Shown here piece by piece: positions 1-7,179 of a stretch of 64,000 nt of DNA; within the stretch, counting starts at the first letter, position 1, and each line of letters opens with the position of its first letter. This DNA comes from Hyphomicrobiales bacterium. Its GTDB lineage: Bacteria; Pseudomonadota; Alphaproteobacteria; Rhizobiales; Aestuariivirgaceae. The stretch is from positions 1 to 64,000 of the forward strand of contig JACPNZ010000041.1 of assembly GCA_016185245.1 (NCBI GenBank), in the 5' to 3' direction. Position numbers and translations under genes: made by a program. The notes below the pieces were generated by a model. That model saw nothing but the letters and a program-made list of their open reading frames with translations. It made no database searches and was not told the origin of the DNA.

Positions 1-139
1 CAACAAAAGACGCCTGCTCGAACCCATCGGCCATATCCCGCCAGCCGAAGCCGAAGAAAAATACTATGCCATGATGGACAACACCAAAATGGCCGCCTAA
101 CTTAAACCAGCAAGCCTCCGGCAATCCCGGGGCGGTTCA
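1..139 (+). mobile_element. Right end of an IS3-family insertion sequence (partial)
   Basis: The window opens inside an insertion sequence. The transposase tail stops at 98-100. About 40 bases later comes a conserved-looking terminal segment (about 113-139) ending in GGGGCGGTTCA, which read from the other strand starts TGAACCGCCCC, the kind of terminal inverted repeat seen in IS3-family elements. The left part lies outside the window, so completeness, target duplication and exact subgroup cannot be judged. It lies beside a phage-type integrase, so it is probably cargo of the same integrated element. Confidence 0.72.
2..100 (+). CDS. IS3-family transposase OrfB, C-terminal fragment
   Basis: The last 32 codons of a reading frame that enters from the left edge. 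The peptide contains LLEPIGHIPPAEAEEKYYAM and ends in MAA, which matches from memory the usual C-terminus of IS3-family DDE transposases (rve integrase core, OrfB). The catalytic DDE residues would lie upstream, outside the window. Only the end is visible, so it cannot be said whether the gene is intact. Confidence 0.75.
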   Translation, partial: NKRRLLEPIGHIPPAEAEEKYYAMMDNTKMAA

Positions 140-208
140 GTGTAGGGTGAGGCGCTCCTTCACTGGCCACTCGGTCACCCGAACCGGGACCAAACATGCG
201 CGATGTAG

Positions 209-481
209 TCAGTCGCCATCGTGGCGCGGCGGCGCCCAGCCCATTTCCTTAAGCCGGTCGCGTAGCAAGTGCGCGAAGCCGATCTTGAGGGCGAGGTCTT
301 GCGGCGTGATGCCCGCCACCTTGGCAGCGTCTCGGTATGCGTCAAACGCGAAGTTAGACAGTGCCATGGTGGCGAGGTCATTGGCCTCCCACAGTCCGTC
401 CAAGGCGGCTTGGAGGCCATCCAACACAGTAGCGGCGGCCAAGAAATCGCGAGGCGAGTGCCGGTTGGGAAAATCGTTCAT
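209..481 (-). CDS. Small hypothetical protein downstream of the integrase (90 aa)
   Basis: The reading frame extends further upstream, but I choose the ATG at 481 because a GGAG sits about 6 bases before it and the upstream part would overlap the integrase gene. The product is about 90 residues, soluble, rich in alanine, leucine and charged residues, and probably mostly helical, with no motif I recognise. It starts about 40 bases after the integrase stop on the same strand, so the two may be co-transcribed. It belongs to the accessory element between the IS end and tRNA-Ser. Function unknown. Confidence 0.5.
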   Translation of the reverse strand: MNDFPNRHSPRDFLAAATVLDGLQAALDGLWEANDLATMALSNFAFDAYRDAAKVAGITPQDLALKIGFAHLLRDRLKEMGWAPPRHDGD

Positions 482-521
482 GCGTTGCTCCGCAGGTTGA
501 GGGTACCGAGGGGGACGCGGT

Positions 522-1733
522 TTAGGCCCGCTTCGGCAGTTGGACGATGTTGGCCCCCGGCGCACGAGTGGCGAATGCCGTCCATGCGTCCATGAGGTTG
601 CGACGTTTCTCAAAAAGGTCGCCACGCCGATAGGCGGCTTCGGTCTTGTTCCCGACAGTATGGGCCAATGCCATTTCAACTACTTCGCCGGGAAAGGGCG
701 TCGTCTCCGCCGCCCAATCGCGGAATGAGGACCGGAAACCATGCACGGTGGCATCGTCAACGCCCATACGCCTCAGGAGCATGGTCATCGCCATGTTGGA
801 CAGCGGCCCATTGAGCGATGGACCTGGGAAGACATGCACGGGGTGAAGCCCGCGCACCCTATCCAGGACGGCCAGGGCAGCGTCCGTGAGCGGCACACGG
901 TGGTCGCGCCCGGCCTTCATCCGTGCGGCGGGAACGGTCCAGACCCTGGCGTCCAGATCGAATTCAGCCCACGTCGCGCCCAGGGCTTCGGCCGTCCGTG
1001 CGGCGGTCAAGATGGTGAAACGCAACGCATGGGCGGCGGTGGCGTCTTGTTCGGCAAGGCGCAGCATGAATTCCGGCACCCTGGCAAAGGGAAGAGCAGC
1101 GTGATGCCCGCTCGCTGACTTGTTGTGCTTCCCTAGAAGGTGGTCCAAATGGCCGCGCCATCGCGCGGGATTGTCTCCGGCGAAAAGCCCCCGTGCCTTC
1201 GCGGCGTCCAAGACGCGCTCAAGCCTCATCCGCAACCGCCGCGCGGTTTCGGGCACCCGGCGCCAATGCGATTGCAGCACCGTCAGGATGTCTTCCGTCG
1301 TAATGCTGCCGATGGGTTTCGCGCGGATCGGGCGGCAGTATGCGTCACCGAGTGTCATGCGCCATTGCGCCCTGTGTTTGTCGTTGCTGAGACCCGGCGC
1401 GTGGCCGTCGCAATAGCTGTCGGCGAAATCCCCGAACGTGACCGAAGCGGCACGTTCGGCCCTCTGCCCGGCCGTGCGGGCTGCAATGGGGTCCACACCC
1501 GCCGCCAACTGGGTGCGGGCGGCAGCGGCCAACTCGCGGGCCTGTTTCAGCGAGACGGCGGGAAAGCCCCCAAGCCCCATCTCACGGCGCCTGCCGCCAG
1601 TGTGTAGGTAGAGCAGCCAGCGCCGCGCCCCCGAGGGGTCCACGATGAAGTACAACCCACCCCCGTCCGAATATCTTCCAGCGGGCAAATTGGGCAAGGA
1701 GATGGGTGACAGTTTCTTGAACGCCCGTGCCAT
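522..1733 (-). CDS. P4-type tyrosine recombinase/integrase
   Basis: A 403-residue site-specific recombinase of the P4-integrase type. The N-terminus (about 1-90) looks like the DUF4102 arm-binding domain (SDGGGLYFIVDPSGARRWLL), followed by a SAM-like core-binding domain (about 97-190) and the catalytic domain. The tyrosine recombinase residues are all visible: R246 (TAARTAEAL), a lysine near 273, H331-x-x-R334 (VHGFRSSFRDW), H358 and the nucleophile Y368 (EAAYRRGDL). It appears full length and intact. It is transcribed away from tRNA-Ser 190 bases upstream, the usual layout for an element integrated in the 3' end of that tRNA gene. The element itself extends left out of the window. Confidence 0.93.
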   Translation of the reverse strand: MARAFKKLSPISLPNLPAGRYSDGGGLYFIVDPSGARRWLLYLHTGGRRREMGLGGFPAVSLKQARELAAAARTQLAAGVDPIAARTAGQRAERAASVTFGDFADSYCDGHAPGLSNDKHRAQWRMTLGDAYCRPIRAKPIGSITTEDILTVLQSHWRRVPETARRLRMRLERVLDAAKARGLFAGDNPARWRGHLDHLLGKHNKSASGHHAALPFARVPEFMLRLAEQDATAAHALRFTILTAARTAEALGATWAEFDLDARVWTVPAARMKAGRDHRVPLTDAALAVLDRVRGLHPVHVFPGPSLNGPLSNMAMTMLLRRMGVDDATVHGFRSSFRDWAAETTPFPGEVVEMALAHTVGNKTEAAYRRGDLFEKRRNLMDAWTAFATRAPGANIVQLPKRA

Positions 1734-1765
1734 GTGTCCAACCTGCTTCCGTGGGGTGGGGGTTG

Positions 1766-1786
1766 TTTACCCCACGATTTACCCCA
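1766..1786. repeat. Tandem pair of TTTACCCCA upstream of the integrase
   Basis: The nonamer TTTACCCCA occurs at 1766-1774 and again at 1778-1786, a 12-base period, just upstream of the integrase start. Short direct repeats in this position are typical of arm-type binding sites for the N-terminal domain of phage-type integrases, which can also control the integrase promoter. The repeat is seen directly; the role is inference. Confidence 0.4.
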
Positions 1787-1891
1787 TGAATTTTGCCGGA
1801 TGCTACCGGACACGAGCGGACAGCACAATACACCGGCCGAGTAAACAACCCAGAATTTCAAGGCATTAGTTAACGCAAAAGGGACGTGAGG

Positions 1892-1909
1892 GTACTGGAG
1901 AGTACTGGA
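1892..1909. repeat. Direct repeat GTACTGGA x2 between integrase and tRNA-Ser
   Basis: GTACTGGA occurs at 1892-1899 and 1902-1909, a 10-base period, that is one helical turn, about 13 bases from the tRNA-Ser 3' end. Spacing on the same helix face next to the presumed attachment site fits binding sites for integrase or an excisionase. That function is inferred only from position. Confidence 0.4.
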
Positions 1910-1921
1910 AGGACAACGGGC

Positions 1922-1945
1922 TGGCGGAGGGGGAGGGATTCGAAC
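1922..1945. other. Candidate attachment-site core in the tRNA-Ser 3' end
   Basis: P4-type integrases usually recombine at the T-arm/acceptor end of a tRNA gene and leave a copy of that segment at the far end of the element. The integrase lies directly downstream of this tRNA 3' end, so the core should fall within these bases. The second copy would be left of the window and is not visible, so the limits are a guess. Confidence 0.35.
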
Positions 1946-2011
1946 CCCCGGAGGGCTTGCACCCTCAACGGTTTTCAAGACCGTCGCAATCGACCACTCT
2001 GCCACCCCTCC
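1922..2011 (-). tRNA. tRNA-Ser (anticodon UGA)
   Basis: A 90-base class II tRNA on the minus strand. The acceptor arm GGAGGGG pairs perfectly with CCCCTCC, followed by an encoded GCCA end. The anticodon loop reads CTTGAAA between the arms ACGGT and ACCGT, giving anticodon TGA. A long variable arm follows (GAGGGTGCAAGCCCTC), typical of serine tRNAs, and the T-arm contains GGTTCGAATCC. The 3' end abuts the integrase region, so it is the likely insertion target. The tRNA remains complete. Confidence 0.96.
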
Positions 2012-2028
2012 ACAGGGCGCTGCGGCGG

Positions 2029-2058
2029 GCTATGCCGCAGCCAGGCCTTCAGGGTCAA
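2029..2058 (-). promoter_or_regulatory. Candidate sigma70 promoter of tRNA-Ser
   Basis: Read on the minus strand, TTGACC (2058-2053) is followed after 18 bases by CATAGC (2034-2029), which would start transcription about 10 bases before the tRNA 5' end. The -35 is strong and the -10 is mediocre. It lies between the aldolase stop and the tRNA. Confidence 0.4.
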
Positions 2059-2063
2059 GCGCC

Positions 2064-2831
2064 TCAATCGGCGTAGCTCGGATCGCGGGCATCGAGGATC
2101 TGCTTCATCTCGTCGAAGTGGGCGACGAATTGCTGGCGGTCGGCCTGCCATTCCTGGGCGGTGCGTTCGGCGACCGCAGGGCTCATCACATGGAGCTTCT
2201 GACCGGTCTGATAAGCTAAGACCAGATTGCGGCAGGCCCGTTCCAGATAATAGGTGAGGTCGAAGGCCTCGGCCACGGTGGCGGCACAGACGAGAATTCC
2301 GTGGTTGCCCATCATCATGATCTGCTTGTTGCCCATGAGCCGGGCCAGCCGGTCGCCTTCGGCGTCGGAGTTGGCCATGCCGCCATAGTCGAGATCGAAG
2401 GCGATGCGGTTATAAAAGCGCGCCGTGTTCTGGTCGATCGGCGGGATGTCGGGATTGGCGAGCGAGGCGACCGCGGTTGCATGGGCGGGATGCAGATGGA
2501 CGATGCAACGCGCCGGGGGCAGGGCGGCATGGAGCCGCCCGTGCAGCGACCAGGCGGTCACGTCGGGGGCGTCGGGCCGGCTCATTGTCGCTTTGTCGTT
2601 GGCATCGAGGAGTTGCAGGTCCGAGGCCTTGATGCGCGAGAAATGCCGCCAGCGCGGGTTCATCAGGAATTTGGTGCCGTCGGGCGACACGGCGAGGCTA
2701 AGATGGTTGGCAACCGCTTCGTGCCAGTCGAACATGGCGGCCAATCGAAAAGCCGCCGCAAGATCGACACGCAATTGCCATTCGTCCGCGTCATGGCTGC
2801 GGGCGGAATTGAGGGCGGCGAGACTGGTCAT
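2064..2831 (-). CDS. Class II aldolase/adducin family protein
   Basis: A 255-residue protein of the class II aldolase/adducin N-terminal fold. Metal-binding histidines are visible as H112-x-H114 (IVHLHPAH) and H177 (MMGNHGIL), the usual zinc ligands of the family. Members include fuculose- and ribulose-phosphate aldolases or epimerases and also many uncharacterised proteins of this length, so the substrate cannot be assigned. The ATG at 2831 is preceded by a weak GGA. It stands alone, transcribed towards tRNA-Ser, and nothing around it indicates a sugar pathway. Confidence 0.85.
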   Translation of the reverse strand: MTSLAALNSARSHDADEWQLRVDLAAAFRLAAMFDWHEAVANHLSLAVSPDGTKFLMNPRWRHFSRIKASDLQLLDANDKATMSRPDAPDVTAWSLHGRLHAALPPARCIVHLHPAHATAVASLANPDIPPIDQNTARFYNRIAFDLDYGGMANSDAEGDRLARLMGNKQIMMMGNHGILVCAATVAEAFDLTYYLERACRNLVLAYQTGQKLHVMSPAVAERTAQEWQADRQQFVAHFDEMKQILDARDPSYAD

Positions 2832-2910
2832 GGCCGGGGTTCCTTGCGAGCCGGCAGCAAGCTATCTTAAACAGTGCCCCGGGACAATCGACGGCGAGGG
2901 AGGTGGAGCG

Positions 2911-3339
2911 ATGAAACGGGCATTCCTGGCAGCCGGCCTGCTGGCCTTCGGCACCGTTCAGGCGGAAACCAGCCAGGCCGGTGGTAGTGCCGTCGGCAAC
3001 TGGGTGATGGAAAACGGCAAGGTGACGATCAGAATCGCACCCTGCGGCGAAGCCCTGTGCGGCACCATCGTGGCCATGAAGAAGCCGCTCGACGGCAATG
3101 GCAGGCCGAAGCGCGACAAGCACAACCCCGATCCCGACAAGCGCGACCGTCCGGTCATCGGTCTCACCGTCCTGTCGGCAATGCGTCCCGACGGCGACGG
3201 CGGATGGGCGGGCCGCATCTACAATGCCGACGACGGCAACACCTATGTCTCCACCATGGAACTCGACGGCAATGTGATGCGAGTCAAGGGTTGCGTCGTC
3301 TTCTTTTGCAAGAACCTGCGCTTCGTACGGATCAACTGA
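2911..3339 (+). CDS. DUF2147 family exported protein
   Basis: A 142-residue protein starting at the ATG preceded by a strong GGGAGGTGGAG. A signal peptide is evident (MKRAFLAAGLLAFGTVQA, cleavage near 18). The mature part matches the DUF2147 pattern as I know it: GNWVMENGKVTIRIAPCGEA, then LCGTIV, a basic linker with RDRPVIGL, and GGWAGRIYNADDGNTY near the centre. A further cysteine pair (VKGCVVFFCKNLRF) closes the domain. DUF2147 proteins are small exported beta-rich proteins of unknown function. A Sel1-repeat protein follows 9 bases later and may be co-transcribed. Confidence 0.85.
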   Translation: MKRAFLAAGLLAFGTVQAETSQAGGSAVGNWVMENGKVTIRIAPCGEALCGTIVAMKKPLDGNGRPKRDKHNPDPDKRDRPVIGLTVLSAMRPDGDGGWAGRIYNADDGNTYVSTMELDGNVMRVKGCVVFFCKNLRFVRIN

Positions 3340-3348
3340 CCGACAGAC

Positions 3349-4065
3349 ATGCGCCGCATTCCGATCATCGCATTGGCCACCTTTCTCGCGGTTGCAACTT
3401 CTGCCCTGGGGCAGTCGGCATTGCAGGACCTGCCCTTCGCCAAAAAACTCAAGCTCGCCAAGGTGGGCGACGAGGAAGCCCAGCTGGCGGTTGCCGGAAG
3501 CTACGAAAGCGGCGTCGACGGCGCCGCACCCGATCTGGCGGAGGCGGCAAGATTTTACCGGTTGGCGGCGCTGCAGGGCAATGTCGAAGCCCAGTATCGG
3601 CTGGCCCGCATCGTGGCGCGCGGTGCCAAGGGTTTGAAGCAGGACCTCGCCACCGCCGCCAAGCTCTATCAGGATGCCGCCGCCAAGGGCAACGCCGCGG
3701 CGATGAACGCTCTGGGCCAACTTTATCAGAACGGCCAGGGAGTTACCGCCGATCCAGCCAAGGCGGCCGAATGGTATCGCAAGGGAGCCGATCTCAAGCT
3801 CGCCGATGCCCAGAACAATCTCGGCGTCCTCTATCTCAACGGCAAGGGAGTGGCCCGCGATTTCGGCGAGGCCTTCAAGCTGTTCGAGCTGGCCGCCGGC
3901 CAGGGCGACGGCTGGGGCCTCAACAATCTCGGCGGTATGTATGAGATGGGCTGGGGCACGACGAAGAACCGCGCCAAGGCCCTCGACCTCTACGGCCAGG
4001 CGGCAGCCAAGGGCAATACTGCGGCGGCCGACAATTTAAAGCGGCTGTCGTCAGCCGCGCCTTAA
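3349..4065 (+). CDS. Exported Sel1-repeat (SLR) protein
   Basis: A 238-residue protein with an N-terminal signal peptide (MRRIPIIALATFLAVATSA) followed by about five Sel1-like helical repeats from residue 40 to the end; examples are ARFYRLAALQGNVEAQYRLA, AMNALGQLYQNGQG and NNLGVLYLNGKGVARD. Such repeats form solenoids that bind partner proteins, often in the periplasm. No enzymatic domain is present, so it is likely an adaptor. It starts 9 bases after the DUF2147 gene without a clear Shine-Dalgarno, which suggests translational coupling. Confidence 0.88.
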   Translation: MRRIPIIALATFLAVATSALGQSALQDLPFAKKLKLAKVGDEEAQLAVAGSYESGVDGAAPDLAEAARFYRLAALQGNVEAQYRLARIVARGAKGLKQDLATAAKLYQDAAAKGNAAAMNALGQLYQNGQGVTADPAKAAEWYRKGADLKLADAQNNLGVLYLNGKGVARDFGEAFKLFELAAGQGDGWGLNNLGGMYEMGWGTTKNRAKALDLYGQAAAKGNTAAADNLKRLSSAAP

Positions 4066-4196
4066 CCGTGCTTCGGCGCACATCCTTCATTAACCATACC
4101 TGACAACCCGAAATTTACGGTCCTCGCGCAAAACAGAGGAGTGTGGATTTTTGGGCACGTTCCGGGACGGCTTTCCGCGGCGTGGAGTGGGTCAGT

Positions 4197-5180
4197 ATGC
4201 GCAAGCTTTCGTGGGTACCGATACTGCTGGTTGCGACCGGCCTGACGTTGTCGGGCTGTGCCTCGAGCGACCGCCACGCTTCGCTCAATCCTTTCGCCGG
4301 CAAGGGCAGCCCCTATTACAAGGGCAAGGGTCCGATCCCGATGGGCGGCGGCAAATACCTGGTTGGCGATTCCTATCAGGTGGCCGGCCGCTGGTTCACT
4401 CCGAAGGAACAACCCAATTACGACAAGACCGGCACCGCCTCGTGGTACGGCGAAGCGTTTCACCGCCGCATGACTTCGAATGGCGAATGGTTCGACATGG
4501 GCCAGCTCACCGCGGCGCATGCCACCCTGCCGCTGCCGTCCTATGTGAAGGTCACCAATCTGGAGAACGGCCGCGAGGTGGTGGTGCGGGTCAACGATCG
4601 CGGGCCCTTCGTCGGCACGCGGGTGATCGATCTCTCCAAGCGCGCCGCCGATGTTCTCGGCTACAGGGCCAATGGCACGGCGAAGGTCCGCGTCCGCTAT
4701 ATCGGACCGGCGCCGCTCGACGACAACGGCAGCCATCTCATGGCGATGAACCAGGAACTGAAACGTGGCACGCCGATGCGACGGATGATTGCCGCCGCCG
4801 ATGCCAGTCGCGGCGCGGTCCAGGTCGCCACCACCAAGCCATCGCAGACGACGGTGGTTGAGGAAACGCCGCAGCTTGCCGCCTATGAGCCGCCCAAGCC
4901 CACAGCACCGCAGCCACAGTCGGGCATCGAGGAATCCTATTACGTTCAGATCGGTTCCTATGCCAATCCGGCCAACGCCGAAAAGGCCCGGGCCGAGCTT
5001 GCCTCCACCTGGCCGGTGCAGGTGATCGAGGTGGCGGGCTCTGGCGGCACCCTTTACCGGGTCCGGCTCGGGCCGATCAGCGATCGCCGCGATGCCGATA
5101 CGGCGCTCGAGGAAGCCGTCTTCCTCGGCCATGCCGACGCCCGGGTGCTGGTGGCCCACGCCATGCAGGCGGCGCTATAG
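4197..5180 (+). CDS. rlpA: RlpA family septal ring lytic transglycosylase, lipoprotein with SPOR domain
   Basis: A 327-residue protein; the ATG at 4197 puts a lipoprotein signal (lipobox LSGC, Cys21) at the N-terminus, so I prefer it to an in-frame ATG 18 codons upstream. The double-psi beta-barrel domain carries TGTASWYGEAFHRRMTSNGE, AAHATLPLPS and VRVNDRGPF, which hold the Glu, His and Asp expected in RlpA. A low-complexity linker leads to a C-terminal SPOR domain (YYVQIGSYANPANAEKARAE) that binds denuded peptidoglycan at the septum. It probably cleaves naked glycan strands during division. It is followed, after the hairpin cluster, by the peptidoglycan carboxypeptidase gene. Confidence 0.93.
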   Translation: MRKLSWVPILLVATGLTLSGCASSDRHASLNPFAGKGSPYYKGKGPIPMGGGKYLVGDSYQVAGRWFTPKEQPNYDKTGTASWYGEAFHRRMTSNGEWFDMGQLTAAHATLPLPSYVKVTNLENGREVVVRVNDRGPFVGTRVIDLSKRAADVLGYRANGTAKVRVRYIGPAPLDDNGSHLMAMNQELKRGTPMRRMIAAADASRGAVQVATTKPSQTTVVEETPQLAAYEPPKPTAPQPQSGIEESYYVQIGSYANPANAEKARAELASTWPVQVIEVAGSGGTLYRVRLGPISDRRDADTALEEAVFLGHADARVLVAHAMQAAL

Positions 5181-5202
5181 ATTCCCGCCAAATCCCAGCG
5201 AT

Positions 5203-5226
5203 CGCCAAAGTATGTGCACTTTGGCG
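5203..5226. repeat. Hairpin 1 of the rlpA-dacA intergenic cluster
   Basis: The arms CGCCAAAGT (5203-5211) and ACTTTGGCG (5218-5226) are perfect inverted repeats around a 6-base loop, 22 bases after the rlpA stop. There is no T-run after it, so it is not a classical terminator. The same arm sequence recurs in hairpin 2, 50 bases on. Confidence 0.75.
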
Positions 5227-5251
5227 TGACATGATCTAGCTTCACAGCCAA

Positions 5252-5299
5252 GAGCATCATACGCCAAAGTGGAAACACTTTGGCGACAAGATGATGCTC
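5252..5299. repeat. Hairpin 2, nested, of the rlpA-dacA intergenic cluster
   Basis: An inner perfect stem CGCCAAAGTG / CACTTTGGCG (5262-5271 with 5276-5285) closes a GAAA tetraloop. It is flanked by a second inverted pair GAGCATCAT (5252-5260) and ATGATGCTC (5291-5299), giving a long two-part hairpin. The GAAA loop is a stable GNRA-type loop if transcribed. The inner arms match hairpin 1. Confidence 0.8.
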
Positions 5300-5324
5300 C
5301 AGGATATGGGCGACGATCACGTTC

Positions 5325-5354
5325 ATGACTTTTGATGGTTCCATCAAAAGTCAT
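5325..5354. repeat. Hairpin 3, dispersed repeat copy 1
   Basis: ATGACTTTTGATGG (5325-5338) and CCATCAAAAGTCAT (5341-5354) are perfect 14-base inverted arms with only TT between them. The reverse complement of 5291-5358 aligns with 14053-14097 in two blocks, so this is one copy of a dispersed repeat. In the other copy one hairpin arm and 7 more bases are missing. It ends 26 bases before the dacA start. Confidence 0.8.
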
Positions 5355-5380
5355 CGTGATCTCGTGAAGCTGGACGGCCG

Positions 5381-6547
5381 ATGACTCGCATTCTCTTCTC
5401 ATGGTTCCTGGTGATGGGCCTTTCGCTAATGGCCTGGGGCGGGCAGGCGCGCGGCGAGGACAGCCCGCCCTTCGAGACCAAGGCGCTGCAGGCGATTCTC
5501 ATCGATGCCCGCGGCGGACATGTGCTCTACGAAAAAGACGCCGACACGCCGATCCCGCCAGCCAGCATGAGCAAACTGATGACCATGATCATGGTATTCG
5601 AGGCGCTGAAGGCGGGGAGCCTCAAGATCGACCAGGAGATCGTCATCAGCGAGGATGCCTGGCGTCGGGGAGGGGCCTCGTCCGGCGGTTCCACCATGTA
5701 TGCGGTGCTCAATTCGCGGGTGAAGCTTTCCGATCTCATCCAGGGCGTCATCGTGCAGTCGGCCAACGACGCTTCCATCGCCATCGCCGAGGCGATGGCC
5801 GGCAGCGAAGCCGCCTTCGCCCAGAAGATGACGGCCAGAGCCCGCAAGCTCGGTCTTGCCAAGGCGGAATTCCGCAACGCCACGGGCCTTCCCGATCCCG
5901 GCCACCGGATCAGCGTGCGCGAGCTCTCGATTCTCGCCCGCTACATCATCCTGAATTTTCCCGACTACTACAAATACTATAGCGAGCCGTCGTTCACCTG
6001 GAACAACATCGCCCAGGATAACCGCAATCCGTTGCTCAAGGACTATCCCGGTGCCGACGGCATGAAGACCGGCTACACCAAGGAAGCGGGTTATGGGCTG
6101 GTCGGCTCGGCGGTGCGCAACAACCGTCGCCTGATCATGGTGATCGCCGGTCTGAAGAGCCCCGCCGATCGTAAGCAGGAGGCCCAGAAGCTGCTCGACT
6201 GGGGCTTCAGCCAGTTCCGCGAGATCGATGTCTACGCCAAGGGCGACCGCATCGGCCAGGCCACCGTGTGGGGCGGCAGCCAGCACTCGGTCGATCTGGT
6301 GACTGCCAACGATGTGAAGATTGCCCTGTCGCCCAACGAGCAGGAAACGGCCGAAGCGAAGCTCTCCTACACGGGTCCCTTGATGGCGCCGGTCAAAGCT
6401 GGCCAGAAGGTTGGCTCGATCCGCTTCCTGGTCGGCGGCGAAGTGGTCGCCGAGGAACCGGTCGTGGCGGCGGCCGACGTTCCGGCCAGTTCGTCGATGT
6501 GGAGCAAGGCACTGGACAGCGTTCTGATCATGGTGTTCGGCCGATGA
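5381..6547 (+). CDS. dacA: D-alanyl-D-alanine carboxypeptidase (PBP5/6 type)
   Basis: A 388-residue serine-type DD-carboxypeptidase that removes the terminal D-Ala of peptidoglycan pentapeptides in the periplasm. A signal peptide ends near residue 25. All active-site motifs are present: S62-x-x-K65 (ASMSKLMT), S127-A-N (QSANDAS) and K229-T-G (GMKTGYT). The C-terminal PBP5-associated beta domain follows, and the end (SSMWSKALDSVLIMVFGR) is an amphipathic or hydrophobic helix that anchors it to the membrane. The stop overlaps the start of tmk as ATGA, so tmk is probably translationally coupled. Peptidase family S11. Confidence 0.95.
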   Translation: MTRILFSWFLVMGLSLMAWGGQARGEDSPPFETKALQAILIDARGGHVLYEKDADTPIPPASMSKLMTMIMVFEALKAGSLKIDQEIVISEDAWRRGGASSGGSTMYAVLNSRVKLSDLIQGVIVQSANDASIAIAEAMAGSEAAFAQKMTARARKLGLAKAEFRNATGLPDPGHRISVRELSILARYIILNFPDYYKYYSEPSFTWNNIAQDNRNPLLKDYPGADGMKTGYTKEAGYGLVGSAVRNNRRLIMVIAGLKSPADRKQEAQKLLDWGFSQFREIDVYAKGDRIGQATVWGGSQHSVDLVTANDVKIALSPNEQETAEAKLSYTGPLMAPVKAGQKVGSIRFLVGGEVVAEEPVVAAADVPASSSMWSKALDSVLIMVFGR

Positions 6548-7179
6548 GCGGGCTGTTCATCAGTTTCGAGGGCGGCGAGGGGGCAGGCAAGTCGACGCAG
6601 ATCGGGCTATTGGCCGAAAGGCTCAAGGACTCGGGTCGCGAGATCGTCGTCACTCGCGAGCCCGGCGGCACGGCCGAGGCCGAGGCAATCCGCTCGCTGC
6701 TCGTTTCGGGCGATGTCGGCCGCTGGTCGGCGCCGGCCGAGGCGCTGCTCAATTCGGCGGCCCGCGACAGCCACCTGCGCGGCTCGATCCGCCCGGCACT
6801 CGAACGTGGCGCCATCGTGCTGTGCGACCGTTTCATGGATTCGACCCGCGCCTACCAGGGCTATGCCGGCGGCTGCGACATGGGCCTGATCGATGCTCTC
6901 GAGCAGGCAGTGGTCGGCGCCACAAGGCCGCACCTCACGTTGATCATCGACCTCGATCCGGAATTGGGCCTGGCCCGGACCAAGGGGCGGGCTGATGGGC
7001 TGGCCGAGGACCGCTACGAACGCAAGGGCCTCGACTTTCACCGGACCCTGCGCGAAGGGTTCTTGGCGATTGCCGCGCGCGAGCCGGAGCGCTGCCGCGT
7101 CATCGACGGCGGGCAGGAACCGCAGGCCGCCGCAGCGGCGATCTGGCAGCAGGTTTCGAGGGTGCTGCGACGTGGCTGA
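6544..7179 (+). CDS. tmk: Thymidylate kinase
   Basis: A 211-residue kinase phosphorylating dTMP to dTDP. The P-loop is FEGGEGAGKST (residues 9-18) and the DR-x motif is CDRFMDSTRAYQG near residue 97, with TREPGG near 38. Length is normal for the family. It overlaps dacA by 4 bases and holB by 8. The order dacA-tmk-holB-metG-tatD-MBL is a common alphaproteobacterial cluster. Confidence 0.96.
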   Translation: MSGLFISFEGGEGAGKSTQIGLLAERLKDSGREIVVTREPGGTAEAEAIRSLLVSGDVGRWSAPAEALLNSAARDSHLRGSIRPALERGAIVLCDRFMDSTRAYQGYAGGCDMGLIDALEQAVVGATRPHLTLIIDLDPELGLARTKGRADGLAEDRYERKGLDFHRTLREGFLAIAAREPERCRVIDGGQEPQAAAAAIWQQVSRVLRRG

